DNA of 64,000 nucleotides from Papilionanthe hookeriana x Papilionanthe teres (Eukaryota; Streptophyta; Magnoliopsida; Asparagales; Orchidaceae): contig CM040425.1 of the NCBI GenBank assembly GCA_022702705.1, forward strand, positions 248,001-312,000. Reading direction: 5' to 3'. Of the stretch, positions 21,693-32,759 are shown in pieces. Under the pieces are notes generated by a model that had not been told where the DNA came from, searched no databases, and worked only from the letters and a program-made list of their open reading frames with translations. Made by a program: the position numbers and the translations under genes. Each line of letters opens with the position of its first letter. Positions within the stretch are counted from its first letter, which is position 1.

Positions 21693-21706
21693 TTTGACCG
21701 GTCAAA
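21693..21706. promoter_or_regulatory. perfect palindrome TTTGACCGGTCAAA upstream of ORF4, element E
   Basis: A 14-bp palindrome made of two inverted TTGACC words, the core of WRKY-factor W-boxes in plants. It lies between the GC-rich array and the predicted first exon; F has TTGACCGGTCAA at the same place. Regulation by WRKY factors is inference. Confidence 0.5.
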
Positions 21707-21734
21707 ATCGCGGTTAAAAGGTAATTTTCAGGAT

Positions 21735-21844
21735 CTCACCGTCGGCGGGGTCGTTTGCACTGTGGGTGGGCTCATTTGAATTAAATTCCCATAACCTCGG
21801 GAAAATTACGTCGTCGGCGGCCTCGAGCGCACCGTTGGTGAGAT
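21735..21844. promoter_or_regulatory. GC-rich array upstream of ORF4, element E
   Basis: Two blocks (CTCACCGTCGGCGGGGTCG and CGTCGTCGGCGGCCTCGAG) flank an AT spacer with AATTAAATTCCC and CCTCGGGAAAA. The same block-spacer-block order appears upstream of ORF3 at 23528-23648. Confidence 0.6.
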
Positions 21845-22231
21845 TCTCAGATATTGATCATTTTTCAAATTTTTATGATTTCGATCAATTTCAAGCCTCG
21901 TCATCATCCGTTCCATCCATTTAATCATATTTTTTAAGTGATTTAGTGATGTATTAACACAAATAAACATACACACAACAAAACTTCACAATTTTATATT
22001 AAATCTAAGTGTTTACAACACACAATAAATAACTCACATAAGTATTTTCTCAACCTAAATCCATCTAATCAGCGTCGCAATCCAATCCACAACACTCAAA
22101 AAGCTGAAAACAAACATTTCAATTATAATCTTAATTATACTGAGATTAAAAAGCATACTAAGAAAAAAAACACACAAACATAGTTCAAATCAAACACAAC
22201 ATAAAGAAACACATAAAATAAAGCAATTCTA
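21845..22231. other. AT-rich spacer between ORF3 and ORF4, element E
   Basis: No gene or repeat that I can support. Matches the F spacer in place and in phrases such as CGCAATCCAATCCACAACACTC (as two adjoining short matches). Confidence 0.4.
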
Positions 22232-23392
22232 CTACTCTTCTGAATCAGTGCTGGTTTCTCCTCTGATATCACCCATTGCATGAACATAGACGAACAAGTT
22301 ATAAAAAGGTCAGAATGAGAGTTCTTCAGTTGAATCTTCATCAATCCATCCCATCTTCTTCATTAAGCATATTAAACTCGCTTCAAATTGCCCAGTATGA
22401 TCAAAATATTCTTTCATCCTCCAATCGAGATGATCAAAGAAATCAGACATATTGTTAACTGTACTAGTTAAATTTTGTACCAGCTTCTCTAGATTCTTGA
22501 TTCGGTGTAAGATCATCAGTGTCTTGTCCGCTTCTAGAGGTTGAATAGGAGCATAATTTTGCGATGCTTGATCCATAACCATGCCCGTGTCATTCTGATC
22601 ATCATTGGCTGGGAATATACGAGCTGGGTCTAAATGTTTTTAAGGTAGCAGTACCTTTTCCCAAATCTCGTATGACACTTAAAACAGACTGCTTATTGAG
22701 AAAATTTTTGAAGGATGTCCAAGCCCATGAGATGATCCTTGAACGATCAGGCCAAACACAAACTTAATAATAACTGATCCAATATCAATGGGCCATCCCA
22801 TTTGATTGCAGAAGTTCAAAATTGTACTTTCTTTGGTGACTTTACTGATTTTCATCGTCGGCAATAATTTCACAGATATGAAAAAGTGCCAATTTTTTGA
22901 AATGGGATTTAAAAGTTTAGCAGAAAAACTAACATACCTATTTTTTCTAACTTTCCAGTTTTCAGTTTCGTCCATAAAATATTGGTATATTTCATTCATC
23001 TTATCTCTCGTCGGCACGGAATTCAAATAATGGCAGACAGGGACATTCTCAAGCATATATAACTCATTAATCCTTTTAGAATTAAATGTTATCCACTTAC
23101 CTTGCACATAGACGCTTCCTTGGTTGATTCCATGTAAATTGGTGTAGAATTCCTTCACCACTGGAATGACTTCTACGGCAGCAGTATAGCAAAACACATT
23201 CCATCTTCATCACACAATCATTTATTCAATTGGTGATGAAGAATTTCTTAGTCCTTGATTGACAAATCCTCTTTCCTTGATTAGCCTTCTCTTGGACATC
23301 ACCTTGTTGAAAAGTCGTTGCGCCTCAGCACGGACGAACTTTCTCTGGTTGTACACTTGAAATCTTGGGTAATCTACTGAATTGGAAGCCAT
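22232..23392 (-). pseudogene. ORF3 of element E: Transposase_32-like paralogue of ORF4
   Basis: A 387-codon frame from MASNSVDYPRF (ATG at 23392) to TDSEE-stop at 22232, with no net frameshift but stops at 23222, 22679, about 22640 and 22310. Motifs parallel ORF4: a basic start with RRLIKERGFVNQGL, VIPVVKEFYTNLHG, a W-H-F-F-I-S-V-K-L-L-P-T segment, WPIDIGSVIIKFVFG, HGLGHPSKIFSI, then a C-terminal coiled coil (FDHLDWRMKEYFDH). It lies 472 bp after the integrase stop and 866 bp before the ORF4 start. Function unknown; ancient duplication with ORF4 is inferred from the shared order of motifs. A second in-frame ATG at 23419 is possible. Confidence 0.72.
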
Positions 23393-23527
23393 TAGAGAGA
23401 AATCAAAAGTAGTTTCCATTCATTTTTGGGAGTTGGAGCATTTAGGAACCGTCCATGGGAGTTTATAAGGGACGAATTAGCTAAAAACCTCAAAAAACTG
23501 TCGTTTCGAACTCGAAAAACCGGCCAC

Positions 23528-23648
23528 TCGCCAATCTCGCTATCAGAGGCCTTGAAAGTGTCGTCGGTGAGCCTTGTGCAATTAAATTCCAGAGCCCTCG
23601 GGAAAAACCCACCTTCGGCGGCGTCGAGCGCGCCATCGGCGCTCTAGG
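23528..23648. promoter_or_regulatory. GC-rich array upstream of ORF3, element E
   Basis: Words TCGTCGGTGAGCC, TTCGGCGGCGTCGAGCG and CGCCATCGGCGCTC flank AATTAAATTCCAGAG and CCTCGGGAAAAA. It ends about 135 bp upstream of the ORF3 ATG. Same composition style as the ORF4 cassette and LTR array of E. Confidence 0.58.
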
Positions 23649-23864
23649 CAAAAAATTGTACATTTATCCCATGGTCAAATTCATTCTAAATTTTCATTAT
23701 TTATCCAAATTCTTGATAATCAAAGGCCAAATACAAGTACTGGAATTCAATATTACTACAAACTAACAATAAATTCAAACAAACACTTAGAAAAATATAG
23801 ATAACTATGGGTTGCCTTTCATAAAACACTTTATTTAACGTTGTCAGCTCGACCTATTTAGGTG

Positions 23865-25160
23865 TTATTCAGGTTGACTGAGCATTAAAACTTCTCTAAA
23901 ATTTGATCTTTTACCCTCAATAAATGGTTTTAATCTATGTCCATTTACTATAAATCTATTTCCAGTTTTCTGATCTTCAATTTTAACAACGCCATAAGAA
24001 TAAACCTGAGTCACAGTAAAGGGTCCTAACCAACGAGACTTCAATTTCCCAGGCAATAATTTCAACCTTGTATTGTAAAGCAAAACCTCTTGTATTGGTT
24101 CAAAGTTCTTCTGGTTAATCTTCCGATCATGCATTAACTTAAGTTATTTCTTGTACTGGTTCAAAGTTCTTCTGGTTAATCTTCCGATCATGCATTAACT
24201 TCAGTTTTTCTATAAATTATGTCGTTATCATAAGATTCATTTTTTTAGTTCTTCTAATTCATTCAATTGCAACAATCTCTTCTCACCAGCATTTTTCAAA
24301 TTATAATTGAATTCTTTAATCACCCAATATACTTTATGCTCCAATTCTACTGGTAAGTGACAAGTCATTCCATAAATAAGTCTGTAAGGAGTCATATCAA
24401 TAGGAGTTTTATAAGCAGTCCTGTACGCCCATAATGCAATATCCAGTCTCGTAGACCAATCTACTCTACTAGGATTTACAATCTTTTATAAAATTTGTTT
24501 GATGTCACGATTAGAAACTTAAGCTAAACCACTGGTTTGAGGATGATAGGCAGTGGAAAATCTATGAACAATATTAAACTTTTCTGCCAATCTTTGAATG
24601 TATTTATTCCTAAAATGGGATCCTCCGTGAGTGATAATCACTCTCGGCATTCCGTATCTTGTGAAAATGTTTTCCATTAAGAATCTTGAAACACTTTTAG
24701 CATCACAACAAGGTAAATCTTGTGCTTTAATCCACTTTGACACATAATCAATTGCAATTAAAATATATAAGTTCCCAAATGAATGAATGAAATATAATCC
24801 CCAAACATCAAAAATCTCAACTTCTAACATGAAATTCAGAGGCATTTCATTTCTTCTAGATATATTACGTACTCTTTGGCATCTATCATAAGTTTTGATT
24901 TATCTGTAAACATCTCTAAAAAGAGTAGGCCAATAAAATCCAACTTGCAAAATTTTATGCCCAGTTTTGTCAATCCCAAAATGTCCTCCAAATTCAGAAT
25001 TGTGGAATTTTTGAATAATCTGTTCAATTTCTTCATAAGGAACACATCTCTTAATAATAAGATAGTTACATTGTTTATATAAATTTGGTTCATCCCAAAA
25101 ATATGCTTTTACGTCATGAATGAATTTTTTCTGTTGCTGTAGTGTTAGCATAGGTGGCAA
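23865..25160 (-). pseudogene. integrase of element E, catalytic triad lost
   Basis: The zinc-binding region (HNSEFGGHFGIDK, then YWPTLFRDVYR; 24900-25160), core (24519-24845) and C-terminal part (YNTRLKLLPGKLKSRWLGPF; 23865-24134) are in order. All three acidic catalytic positions are changed: Tyr replaces Asp in GLYFIHSF, His replaces Asp in ITHGGSHF, and the Glu codon after SGLA is a stop. Several frame breaks and a 61-bp tandem duplication (24090-24211) add damage. F keeps Asp, Asp and Glu at these sites. Confidence 0.82.
24090..24211. repeat. 61-bp tandem duplication inside the E integrase gene
   Basis: TTGTATTGGTTCAAAG at 24090 recurs as TTGTACTGGTTCAAAG at 24151, each followed by the same TTCTTCTGGTTAATCTTC stretch. 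It shifts the integrase frame. Confidence 0.85.
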
Positions 25161-25232
25161 AATATTGCTTACTATATAGTTAACAATATCAGCATACCAA
25201 GGTATTTTTCACTCATTAATATTATAAATTTG

Positions 25233-26790
25233 TTAATCAGAGAAACTGTTTGTTATTTCATTTTCGGTATCAGATGATTCATGATTTTCCAGTCTCGACA
25301 AATGATCAGCAATTTGATTGTCAGTTCGCTTTCTATCAATCACAACAAAATCGAATTCTTGCAATAAAAGTACCCATCTAAATAATCTTGGTTTAGTATC
25401 CTTCTTTTGCATCAGATATTTAATAGAAGAATGATTGGTATGCACAATACATTTAGTTCGAATTAAATATGATCTGAATTTATCAAAAGCATATACAATA
25501 GCCAGTAACTCTTTTTCAGTAACCGTGTAGTTAGTTTTAACATCGTTAAGAGTTCTACTAGAATAGTATATAACTTTAAAAATTTTATCATATCTTTGAC
25601 CAAGAACAGCTCTAATAGTATAATCACTAGGATTGCACATTAATTCAAATGGTTTCTCCCAATCAGGTGAAATTATTATAGGTGATGTGATTAGTTTTTC
25701 CTTTAATAACTCGAAGGCATTTAAACAGTCTTCGGTAAATTCAAATTTCTTGTCTTTTTCTAAAAGTTGGCATAGAGGTTTGGTGATTTTTACAAAATCT
25801 TTAATATAGCGCCTGTCGAAACCAGCATGTCCTAGAAAACTTCTTACCCCTCTCACTGTAGTAGGAGATGGTAATTTAGCTATTACTTGAATTTTTGCAG
25901 GGTCTACTTCCATGCCATTTTCTGAAATTTTATGCCCTAAAACAATTCCTCCTGCAACCATAAATTAACATTTCTCCCAATTTTAAACTAAGTTAGTTCT
26001 TTCGCATAGCTCCAAAACTTTTTCAAGATGATTTAAGCAAGTGTCAAATGAAGTTCCAAACACAGAGAAATCATCCATAAATTCTTCTATTCCATTATCA
26101 ATTAACTTACTAAAGGTAGACATCACACATCTTTGGAATGTTGCAGGTGCATTACATAGTCCGAAAGGCATTCTTCAAAAACCAAAAGTTCCATAAGGAC
26201 TAGTAAAAGTTGTTTTCTCTTGATCCTCAGGAGCAATGGGTTTTTGATGGTAACCGATATATCCATCCAGAAAGCAGTAGTACTTTTGTCTAGCAAGTTT
26301 ATCCAATATTTCGTCTATAAAAAGAAGAGGAAAGTGATCTTTTCGGGTGGCAGCATTTAATTTTGTATAATCAATACAAATATGCCAACCAGAAACTTGT
26401 CTGATAGGTATTAATTCATTCTTTTCTTTTTCTTCAACAATTACTCCTCCTTTCTTGGGAACACAATGAATTGGACTTACCTAAGTACTACCCAAAATAA
26501 GAAATATAATTCTAGCATTTAACCATTTTAAAATCTATTTTTTAACTACTTCGTTCATAATAGGATCCAGTCTCCTTTTAGGGTCAATTCTTGGTTTATA
26601 TTCTTCATTTAATAAAATTCTGTGCATATAATTCGAAGGAGTAATTCGTTTAATATCAGCTAAAGTCCAACCAAAAGCTTTTTTTTATTTTTTTAATGTA
26701 TCCAGTAATTTTTGTACTTGAATTTCATTTAAGTCTGAGGAAACAATTACTGGTAATGTTGAAAACTCATAAAAATACATTCTTCAAATG
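25233..26790 (-). pseudogene. reverse transcriptase and RNase H, element E
   Basis: Copies element RNA into DNA in the cytoplasmic particle. RT shows MPFGLCNAPATFQRC and the catalytic box FMDDFSVFG (25983-26171), and upstream a YHQ-x-P-I-A-P-E-D segment. RT-RNase H connection and RNase H follow (25233-25961: ISENGMEVDPAKIQV, SFLGHAGFDRRYIKDF, TVTEKELLAIVYAFDKF, HTNHSSIKYLMQKKD). Stops fall at about 26177 and 25980. The RT catalytic Asp pair is intact, so the loss of function comes from the stops. Confidence 0.85.
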
Positions 26791-26934
26791 ATTTGGAAGA
26801 TTTTTTAAATCAAGTTCAGGGGGTTTTACAATAGATGGAATTAATATTTTGTTTTCTAGTGCTGTTGAATTGAGCGTTTCAAATTTTTCCTGAATATAAT
26901 CAGCTTCTTCGCTATCAATTTCATCATAATTATC

Positions 26935-27372
26935 TTATTCCATATCTTCTTTTTCTTCATAATTTTCTTTGAAATATTCTCTTTTCAGATAATCACATAT
27001 ATCCATTCTGAAACATTCATCAACTTTTTCTATTGAAGGATATTTCATTGACTTTGAGATGTTAAAGGTTACTACTTGATCATTTACTCTCATAGTCCAT
27101 TCTCCTTTTTGAACATCTACCATAGCTCATCCTGTAACAAGGAATGGTCTTCCTAAAATGATTGGAATTTCCTTATCTTCTTCCATATCTTAAATGATAA
27201 AGTCCACAGGAAAGATAAATTTATCAACCTTGATCAAAACATCTTCTAAAACTCCTTTATGATGTGTAATAGATCGATCAGCTAACTGTAGAGTTACATA
27301 AGTTGGTGAAATCTCTCCTATTCCTAACCTTTTAAAAGTTGATAATGGCATCAAATTTATGCTAGCTCCCAA
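26935..27372 (-). pseudogene. aspartic protease of element E
   Basis: The active-site segment is D-L-G-A-S-I-N-L-M-P-L, with the Asp kept but the preceding Cys codon turned into a stop (TGA). The C-terminal half (MVDVQKGEWTMRVNDQVVTF) follows a broken ILGR-x-F-L-A-T-G region at about 27125-27190. Confidence 0.8.
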
Positions 27373-27375
27373 ATC

Positions 27376-29242
27376 TCATAATGTTCGCCCACAAAATTTT
27401 TCACTAATAGCATACGGGATAGTGAAACTACCAAGATCTTTAAGTTTTTCAGGAAGCTTTTTTTGAATTATAACACTACATTCTTCACTGAGTGCAATAG
27501 TCTCATGATCTAGTAACTTCCGCTTTTTGTTGATTATATCCTTAATAAATTTCACATAATTAGGCATTTGTTTCAAAGCTTCAACAAAAGAAATATTAAT
27601 TGACAATTTTTTCAAAATTTCTAAGAATTTAACAAATCTTTTTCCTTTATCTTATTGAGTTAGTCTTTGAGGAAATGGTGGAGGAGGTCGTTCAACAGAA
27701 ATTTTCATAGGTTTCAAAGGAAAATCAAGATATAAACTTTCGTTTTCTCCTTCAGTTTCTTCTTTTTCCTTTCCAACTACAGTTTCTTTTTGAACTCTTA
27801 TTTCCAACTCTTTTCCAATTTTAAATTGAATAGCCTTAATATGTTCTTTTCCTTGATCTTTAGGATTTACTTCAACATTGCTAGGTAAAGTTCTAACAGG
27901 TCTATTGCTCAGTGCAGTAGCAATTTGCCCTAATTTGTTTTCTATGTTTTTAATACCAGCTCCTTGACTTTATCATTAATTACCCATATTCAAAACTAAT
28001 TCTTCCATATATAACTTCTTCTTCTTAAATTGTAAATTATTATAAAAACCTGGTGGATTAGAAGGTCTATAATTAGAATTACCCTGGTTGTTTATATTTC
28101 CTAATGGGTTTACAGGATTGTTCCCCCACTGAGGAATAACAGGATTTACATTACCATGGTTATTCCAATTAAAATTTGGATGATTCTTCCAACCTGGATT
28201 ATAATAGTTTGAATAAGAGTTATTTTTTTCTATTATTTATTAAATTTATAGTTTCCTATGAAGATTGAGCATCTATAATATGTCCTAATGAATTTTCTTC
28301 TAACACTGGAGGTGTTTGAGAATGATTCATTTTGTATTGATCTATTTTCTTTGAAAGTCCAGCAGTTTGAGAAACTATCATAGTTGAAGCATCAGAATCA
28401 TGAATGCAGGCTACTCTCTTAGGATTTACGCTTTCAGCAGGCCATTGAAAATTATTAGTAGCAATTTCTTCTATTAACGCATAGGCTTCTTCAAAAGGTT
28501 TAGACAATAGTGATCCACCAGCAGCAGCATCAATAATAGATCTAAGAGATCATACTAATCCGTTATAAAATGTTTGAATAATTAACCAATCTGGTAAAGA
28601 ATGATGTGGAAATTTTCAAAGAAGTTCTTTAAATCTTTCCCAAGAATCATATATCGATTCTCCCTCATACTGACTGAAAGATGTGATATCATTTCTAAGC
28701 TTAGCAGTCTTAGATGGTGGAAAATATTTCGATAAGAATTTTTGTGAAAGTTCTCCCAAAGTTCTAATAGATCTTGGTGCTAACAAATTTAACCAAGCCT
28801 TAGCCTTATCCCTTAGCGAAAAAGGAAAAAGTCTAAGTCTGATAGCATCATCAGACACTCTGTCGTACTTAAAAGTAGCACAAAGTTCTAAGAAACTTGA
28901 AAGATGTAAATTAGGATCTTCATTTGAAGTTCTACCAAATTGATTGTTTTGTACCATTTGGGTAATTGCAGGTTTAAGCTCTAATGAATTAGTAGCTACA
29001 TCAGGATTTTTGATAGTTAAGTGAATTTCATCTAATGTAGGGTTAGCATAATCTCTTAATGTTCTGGATTGATGTTGATTTTCTTTTCTTTGGTTGTTTA
29101 CGTTGTTTTCCATTGTTTCATAATTTATAGATTCTTTTCTCAGTTTTCTAATTCTCCTAACAGTGCGTTCTATTTCCGAATCGTAGGATATAAGATTTTT
29201 ATAAACAAATTTACGCATATAATCAAAATTAGTACACAACAA
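27376..29242 (-). pseudogene. gag of element E
   Basis: Begins MLCTNFDYMRKF at about 29242 and stays open for 208 codons through the gag core (DEIHLTIKNPDVATNSLELK, EDPNLHLSSFLELC, LRLFPFSLRDKAKAW, IYDSWERFKELL). Then stops and gaps separate MSKPFEEAYALIEEIATNNF (28256-28507), an Asn/Pro/Gly-rich region (about 28030-28200) and the linker EALKQMPNYVKFIKDIINKK (27376-27615). It is the longest open gag core in the window. The true start may be further downstream in this frame. Confidence 0.83.
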
Positions 29243-29324
29243 AACAGTTAATTAAATAAGTTACAATTTTATTATAAAGTTTCTAACAATCCTAAATCGT
29301 CTGCTACTCTAATTATGTTTTATT

Positions 29325-29342
29325 CCCCGGCAACGACACTAA
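29325..29342 (-). other. primer binding site of element E, degenerate
   Basis: Plus reads CCCCGGCAACGACACTAA, two or three changes from the tRNA-Asp 3' end CCCCGGCAACGGCGCCA. It sits 2 bp from the 5' LTR. Confidence 0.75.
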
Positions 29343-29774
29343 TTTGACTTGGGAGTGTAAACTCCACGTGGCGGACACTTAGTGTAATTTTAATTATTTT
29401 TGTAACAAGTATATAATATATTCTTTTTAATCGCAGAGTTACCTTTAATGCAAGTATACATATCACTCAAGTAATACAGGGCTCTAGTAGAGTCCTAGAT
29501 ATCGATCTCATAGGGAATATTTTAGAGGCTACAGACTAGGATTATAGAAATAAACTCAGAATCACAACTAAATCGAAATTGCCTATCTGTCACTATTATG
29601 CAATCGACAATAATATTAAGTTTTAATTAACTAGTTCTACTAATAGATAACTAATTTTACTAAAGTGAAGTTCAAATATATAAGCAAGAATGTTTCTCCT
29701 TTGTTAAGATTCTCAAGTGAATAGATAATCAGAATTAGTTTAAAACGGTGTTGTACCAAATAGGAGCATGCCTA

Positions 29775-29804
29775 TTTTTTACCCTTTGGTCCAGGCATAA
29801 AGAA
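29775..29804 (-). other. conserved LTR hairpin, 5' LTR of E
   Basis: Left arm TTTTTTA (one change from TTCTTTA), right arm TAAAGAA, loop 16 nt identical in type to the 3' LTR. Confidence 0.6.
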
Positions 29805-29886
29805 CATTGATTAGTGTTATGCTTGGGTACTGAACCTGCGGCTAGGCTGGGAGGATACCGGCTCTCACTTCGTAGCTCCCATGTTC

Positions 29887-29900
29887 CCCTTGCCTAAGGG
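29887..29900 (-). other. second LTR hairpin with 4-nt loop, 5' LTR of E
   Basis: CCCTT, loop GCCT, AAGGG. Compared with the 3' LTR (CCCTC/GAGGG) both sides of the closing pair changed together. Confidence 0.55.
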
Positions 29901-30399
29901 CTAACATCTACACTTTAGCACCCAAACGATAGGACCTAATTGAGGATTTTAGCTTGTCACTCTAAAATCTCATATTCTACGCCCGATGAATATTATTTCC
30001 CTATTTATTTGCACCCTACATCCAAAGACTTTGACCTCCCTGAATCTCAGATGTAATATTTACTATAGTTGTTAAACTCAACATATTTTAACAATTTAAT
30101 TGGCCAGATTGAAAGTAAATTAAGAGCAAAGTAAAAGATTATCACAACTTTTTTTAAACTTTTATGACACATTAATTCAGTTTACCATTTCACAAAAATA
30201 TCAAAATAAGGAGAAAGACAAAAAAAACTACCCAAATTTCATGGAGAGGATACAATAAAACTTGGATTTCATATATAAAAGAAAACTTCTACAAACTAAT
30301 AAACACAACTTATCTTAAATTCCTACCCAAGAAAACTCCTAAAAATTGTCATGATTCTGATTATAAGGGAGATTGATAGTAAAACTTGGATTTCAAATT

Positions 30400-31310
30400 A
30401 TAAGATCCTTTCCTTGTTTATATAAAAATGGGTCATCTCAAAATTAAGTCTTAGCATCAGACAGAAATTTCTTCTTTTCCTGGTATATCAAACCATAGGG
30501 TATAATATTACTGAAAATAAAGTATACTATGTCGGCATACCATGAAACACAACACTCATTAACAGTGAATAATTTTTAATCAGAAAAATGTTCATTAATT
30601 TCTTCAGCATCACAGAGAGATTTTTCATTTTCAAGCCTGGACAAATGATTAACAATTTGATTATCGGAACCCTTTTTATCTACTATCTCAAAATTAAATT
30701 CTTACAAATAAAGAATCCATCTAATCAATCTCAGCTTCGTATCCTTCTTCTACATTAAATATTTGATAGCAGAATGATCAGTATGCACCACACATTTAGT
30801 TCCAATTAAATATGATCGAAATCTATCAAAGGCAAATACTATAGCTAATAATTCTTTCTCAGTAGTGGTATAATTAATTTGAGCTTCATTAAGAGTTTTA
30901 TTAGCATAATAAATAACTATAAAATTTTAATCATATTTCTGACCCAAAGTAGTACCAATAGCATAATCACTAGCATCACACATTAATTCAAAAGGTTTTT
31001 CCCAATTTGGTGAAATTATAACAGGTGCAGTGATTAATTTTTCTTTTAATGTTTCAAAAGCTTTTAGGCAATCATCATCAAAATAAAAAATTGCATCCTT
31101 CTACAATAATCGTCATAATGGTTTTGTAATCTTTGAAAAGTTTTTAATGTTATGCCTGTAAAATACAGCATGTCCCAGAAAACTTCTAATTTCCCTTACA
31201 TTGGTCGGGCAAGGTAAATTAGAGATAACTTGAATTTTTTCAGGATCTACCTCTAAACCTTTTTCTGAAATTCGATGTCCCATTACAATTCCTCCTGCTA
31301 CCATAAATCA
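30400..31310 (-). pseudogene. RNase H and RT connection of element C, broken
   Basis: From about 30405 the sequence matches the RNase H/integrase linker of E and F. RNase H follows to about 31110, with many stops, then the connection with ISEKGLEVDPEKIQV and REIRSFLGHAVFYR (31113-31304). Integrase is missing because of the deletion next to E. Confidence 0.75.
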
Positions 31311-31374
31311 ACATTTTTCCCAGTTATGGACTAAATTAGTTTCTTCACAGGGTTTATAACTTTAGTCAAATGTT

Positions 31375-31930
31375 CTAAACATGATTCAAAGGAAATTCCA
31401 AAAACTGAAAAGTCATCCATAAAACTTCAATCTCTTTCTCAATTAAATCACAGAAAATAACTATCATACATCTCTGAAATGTAGCAGGGGCATTACATAA
31501 ACCAAAGGGCATTCTTCTAAAAATAAACGTACTATAAGGACTGGTAAACGTAGTTTTCTCTTGATCCTCAGGAGCAATTTGAATTTGGTGGTAACCAGTA
31601 TATCCATCCAAAAAACAAAAGTATTTGTGCCCAGCCAGTCTATCCAACATCTGATCCAGAAATGGGAGTGGAAAATGATCTTTCATTGTGGCAAGATTTA
31701 ATTTTATATAATTAACGCATATTCCCCATGTTGTAACTTGTCTTGTTGGAATCTTTTTATTCTTTTCTTTCACAGTCACAGTTACTCTACCTTTCTTAGG
31801 AACACAGTGAAAAGGACTAATCCTTGCACTATCTGAAATAGGGTAGATAATTCCAGCATCCAACCACTTCAAAATTTTTTTCTTAACAACATCTTTCATG
31901 ATAGGATTCAATATCCTTTAAGGATCTGTC
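31375..31930 (-). pseudogene. reverse transcriptase of element C
   Basis: Motifs in order: IMKDVVKKKILKWLDAGIIY, ISPFHCVPKKGR, HFPLPFLDQMLDRLAG, CFLDGYTGYHQIQIAPED and MPFGLCNAPATFQRC. A one-base loss in a T run just before the Met-Asp-Asp box puts the catalytic motif out of frame (reads W-M-T-F-Q-F). The first catalytic Asp (FLDGY) is kept. Confidence 0.85.
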
Positions 31931-32282
31931 TAAGGTTTGCAATTATCTTCCATAAGAATTCTATGCATACAAATTGAAAGATTGATTCCTTTAATATCAG
32001 CAATTTTCCATCTAAAGGTTTTCTTATACTTCTTCAAAATATCAAGCAAACTCTCTTCTTTTTCAGACAATTAAAATGAAATTATAATAGATAAGGTTGA
32101 GCTTCACCCAATATAACATAGTTCAAATGATTAGGAAGCATTTTTAACTCAAGTTTAGGAGTTTTTTCAATTGATGGACCATAAGATTCATATCTTTCAG
32201 TCATATCCAATAATTCAAAATTTTCATGAACATAATTTAATTCTTCCTCTTGAAAATCTTCAGAATGATGTAACTCCTCTTC

Positions 32283-32735
32283 TTACTTATGTTTCAATTC
32301 TTCTCTTTCAGGTTTTTCTTCATAAGTTGACTTGAAATGACATTCACTCAAATATCTGATAACATCCATCCTATAACATTCATCATCTTTAACTATTGTA
32401 CGATATTTCATCGTTTTTGAAATATTGAATGTAACAGTTTGATCATTAACCGTCATCGTTAATTCCCCTTTTTGCACATCTATCATTGCTCTACCTGTGG
32501 CTAGGAAAGTTCTACACAAAATGATGGGTATCGCTTTATCTTCCTCCATATCAAGTACCATAAAATCAACAGGAAAGATAAATTGATCCACTTTAACTAA
32601 AACATCTTCTATAACTTCTTTTGTAAATGTGATCGAACGATCTGTTAATTCCAAAGTTACAGTAGTTGGGGTTATTTCTCCAAATCCCAGTCTTTTGAAA
32701 ATTGATAGAGGCATAAGGTTAATGCTTGCACCCAA
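32283..32735 (-). CDS. aspartic protease domain of element C, open frame
   Basis: An uninterrupted stretch of 150 codons covers the retropepsin-like domain. The frame extends upstream through C-D-L-G-A-S-I-N-L-M-P-L, so the catalytic Asp (just before 32735) is present, and the flap-side hallmark LATGRAMIDVQKGELTM follows. It would process gag-pol. It is part of a polyprotein, not a gene with its own start; stops upstream in gag and the frameshift in RT mean the full product cannot be made. It is the best-preserved protease in the window. Confidence 0.7.
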   Translation of the reverse strand: MGASINLMPLSIFKRLGFGEITPTTVTLELTDRSITFTKEVIEDVLVKVDQFIFPVDFMVLDMEEDKAIPIILCRTFLATGRAMIDVQKGELTMTVNDQTVTFNISKTMKYRTIVKDDECYRMDVIRYLSECHFKSTYEEKPEREELKHK

Positions 32736-32759
32736 ATCACATAAAGCTTTTCCATAGAA

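Larger units (their letters stand above)
17177..30345 (-). mobile_element. Athila-like element E (LTR family 2), nested in element C
   Basis: 3' LTR 17177-18922, polypurine tract, non-coding tail, ORF4, ORF3, INT, RNH, RT, PR, gag, primer site, truncated 5' LTR (29345 to about 30345). Both LTRs begin TGACTTGGGAGTGTAAA on plus. The right end of the 5' LTR is gone: similarity stops near 30345 and C sequence resumes near 30400 inside pol, so one deletion removed about 740 bp of LTR plus C's integrase and ORF3. Confidence 0.88.
29345..30345 (-). repeat. 5' LTR of element E, right part deleted
   Basis: Matches 17177-18180 almost base for base in order, ending at AAGAAAACTCCT. The remaining ~740 bp of the LTR, including its GC-rich array, are absent. 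About 55 bp of unassigned sequence follow before element C resumes. Confidence 0.85.
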
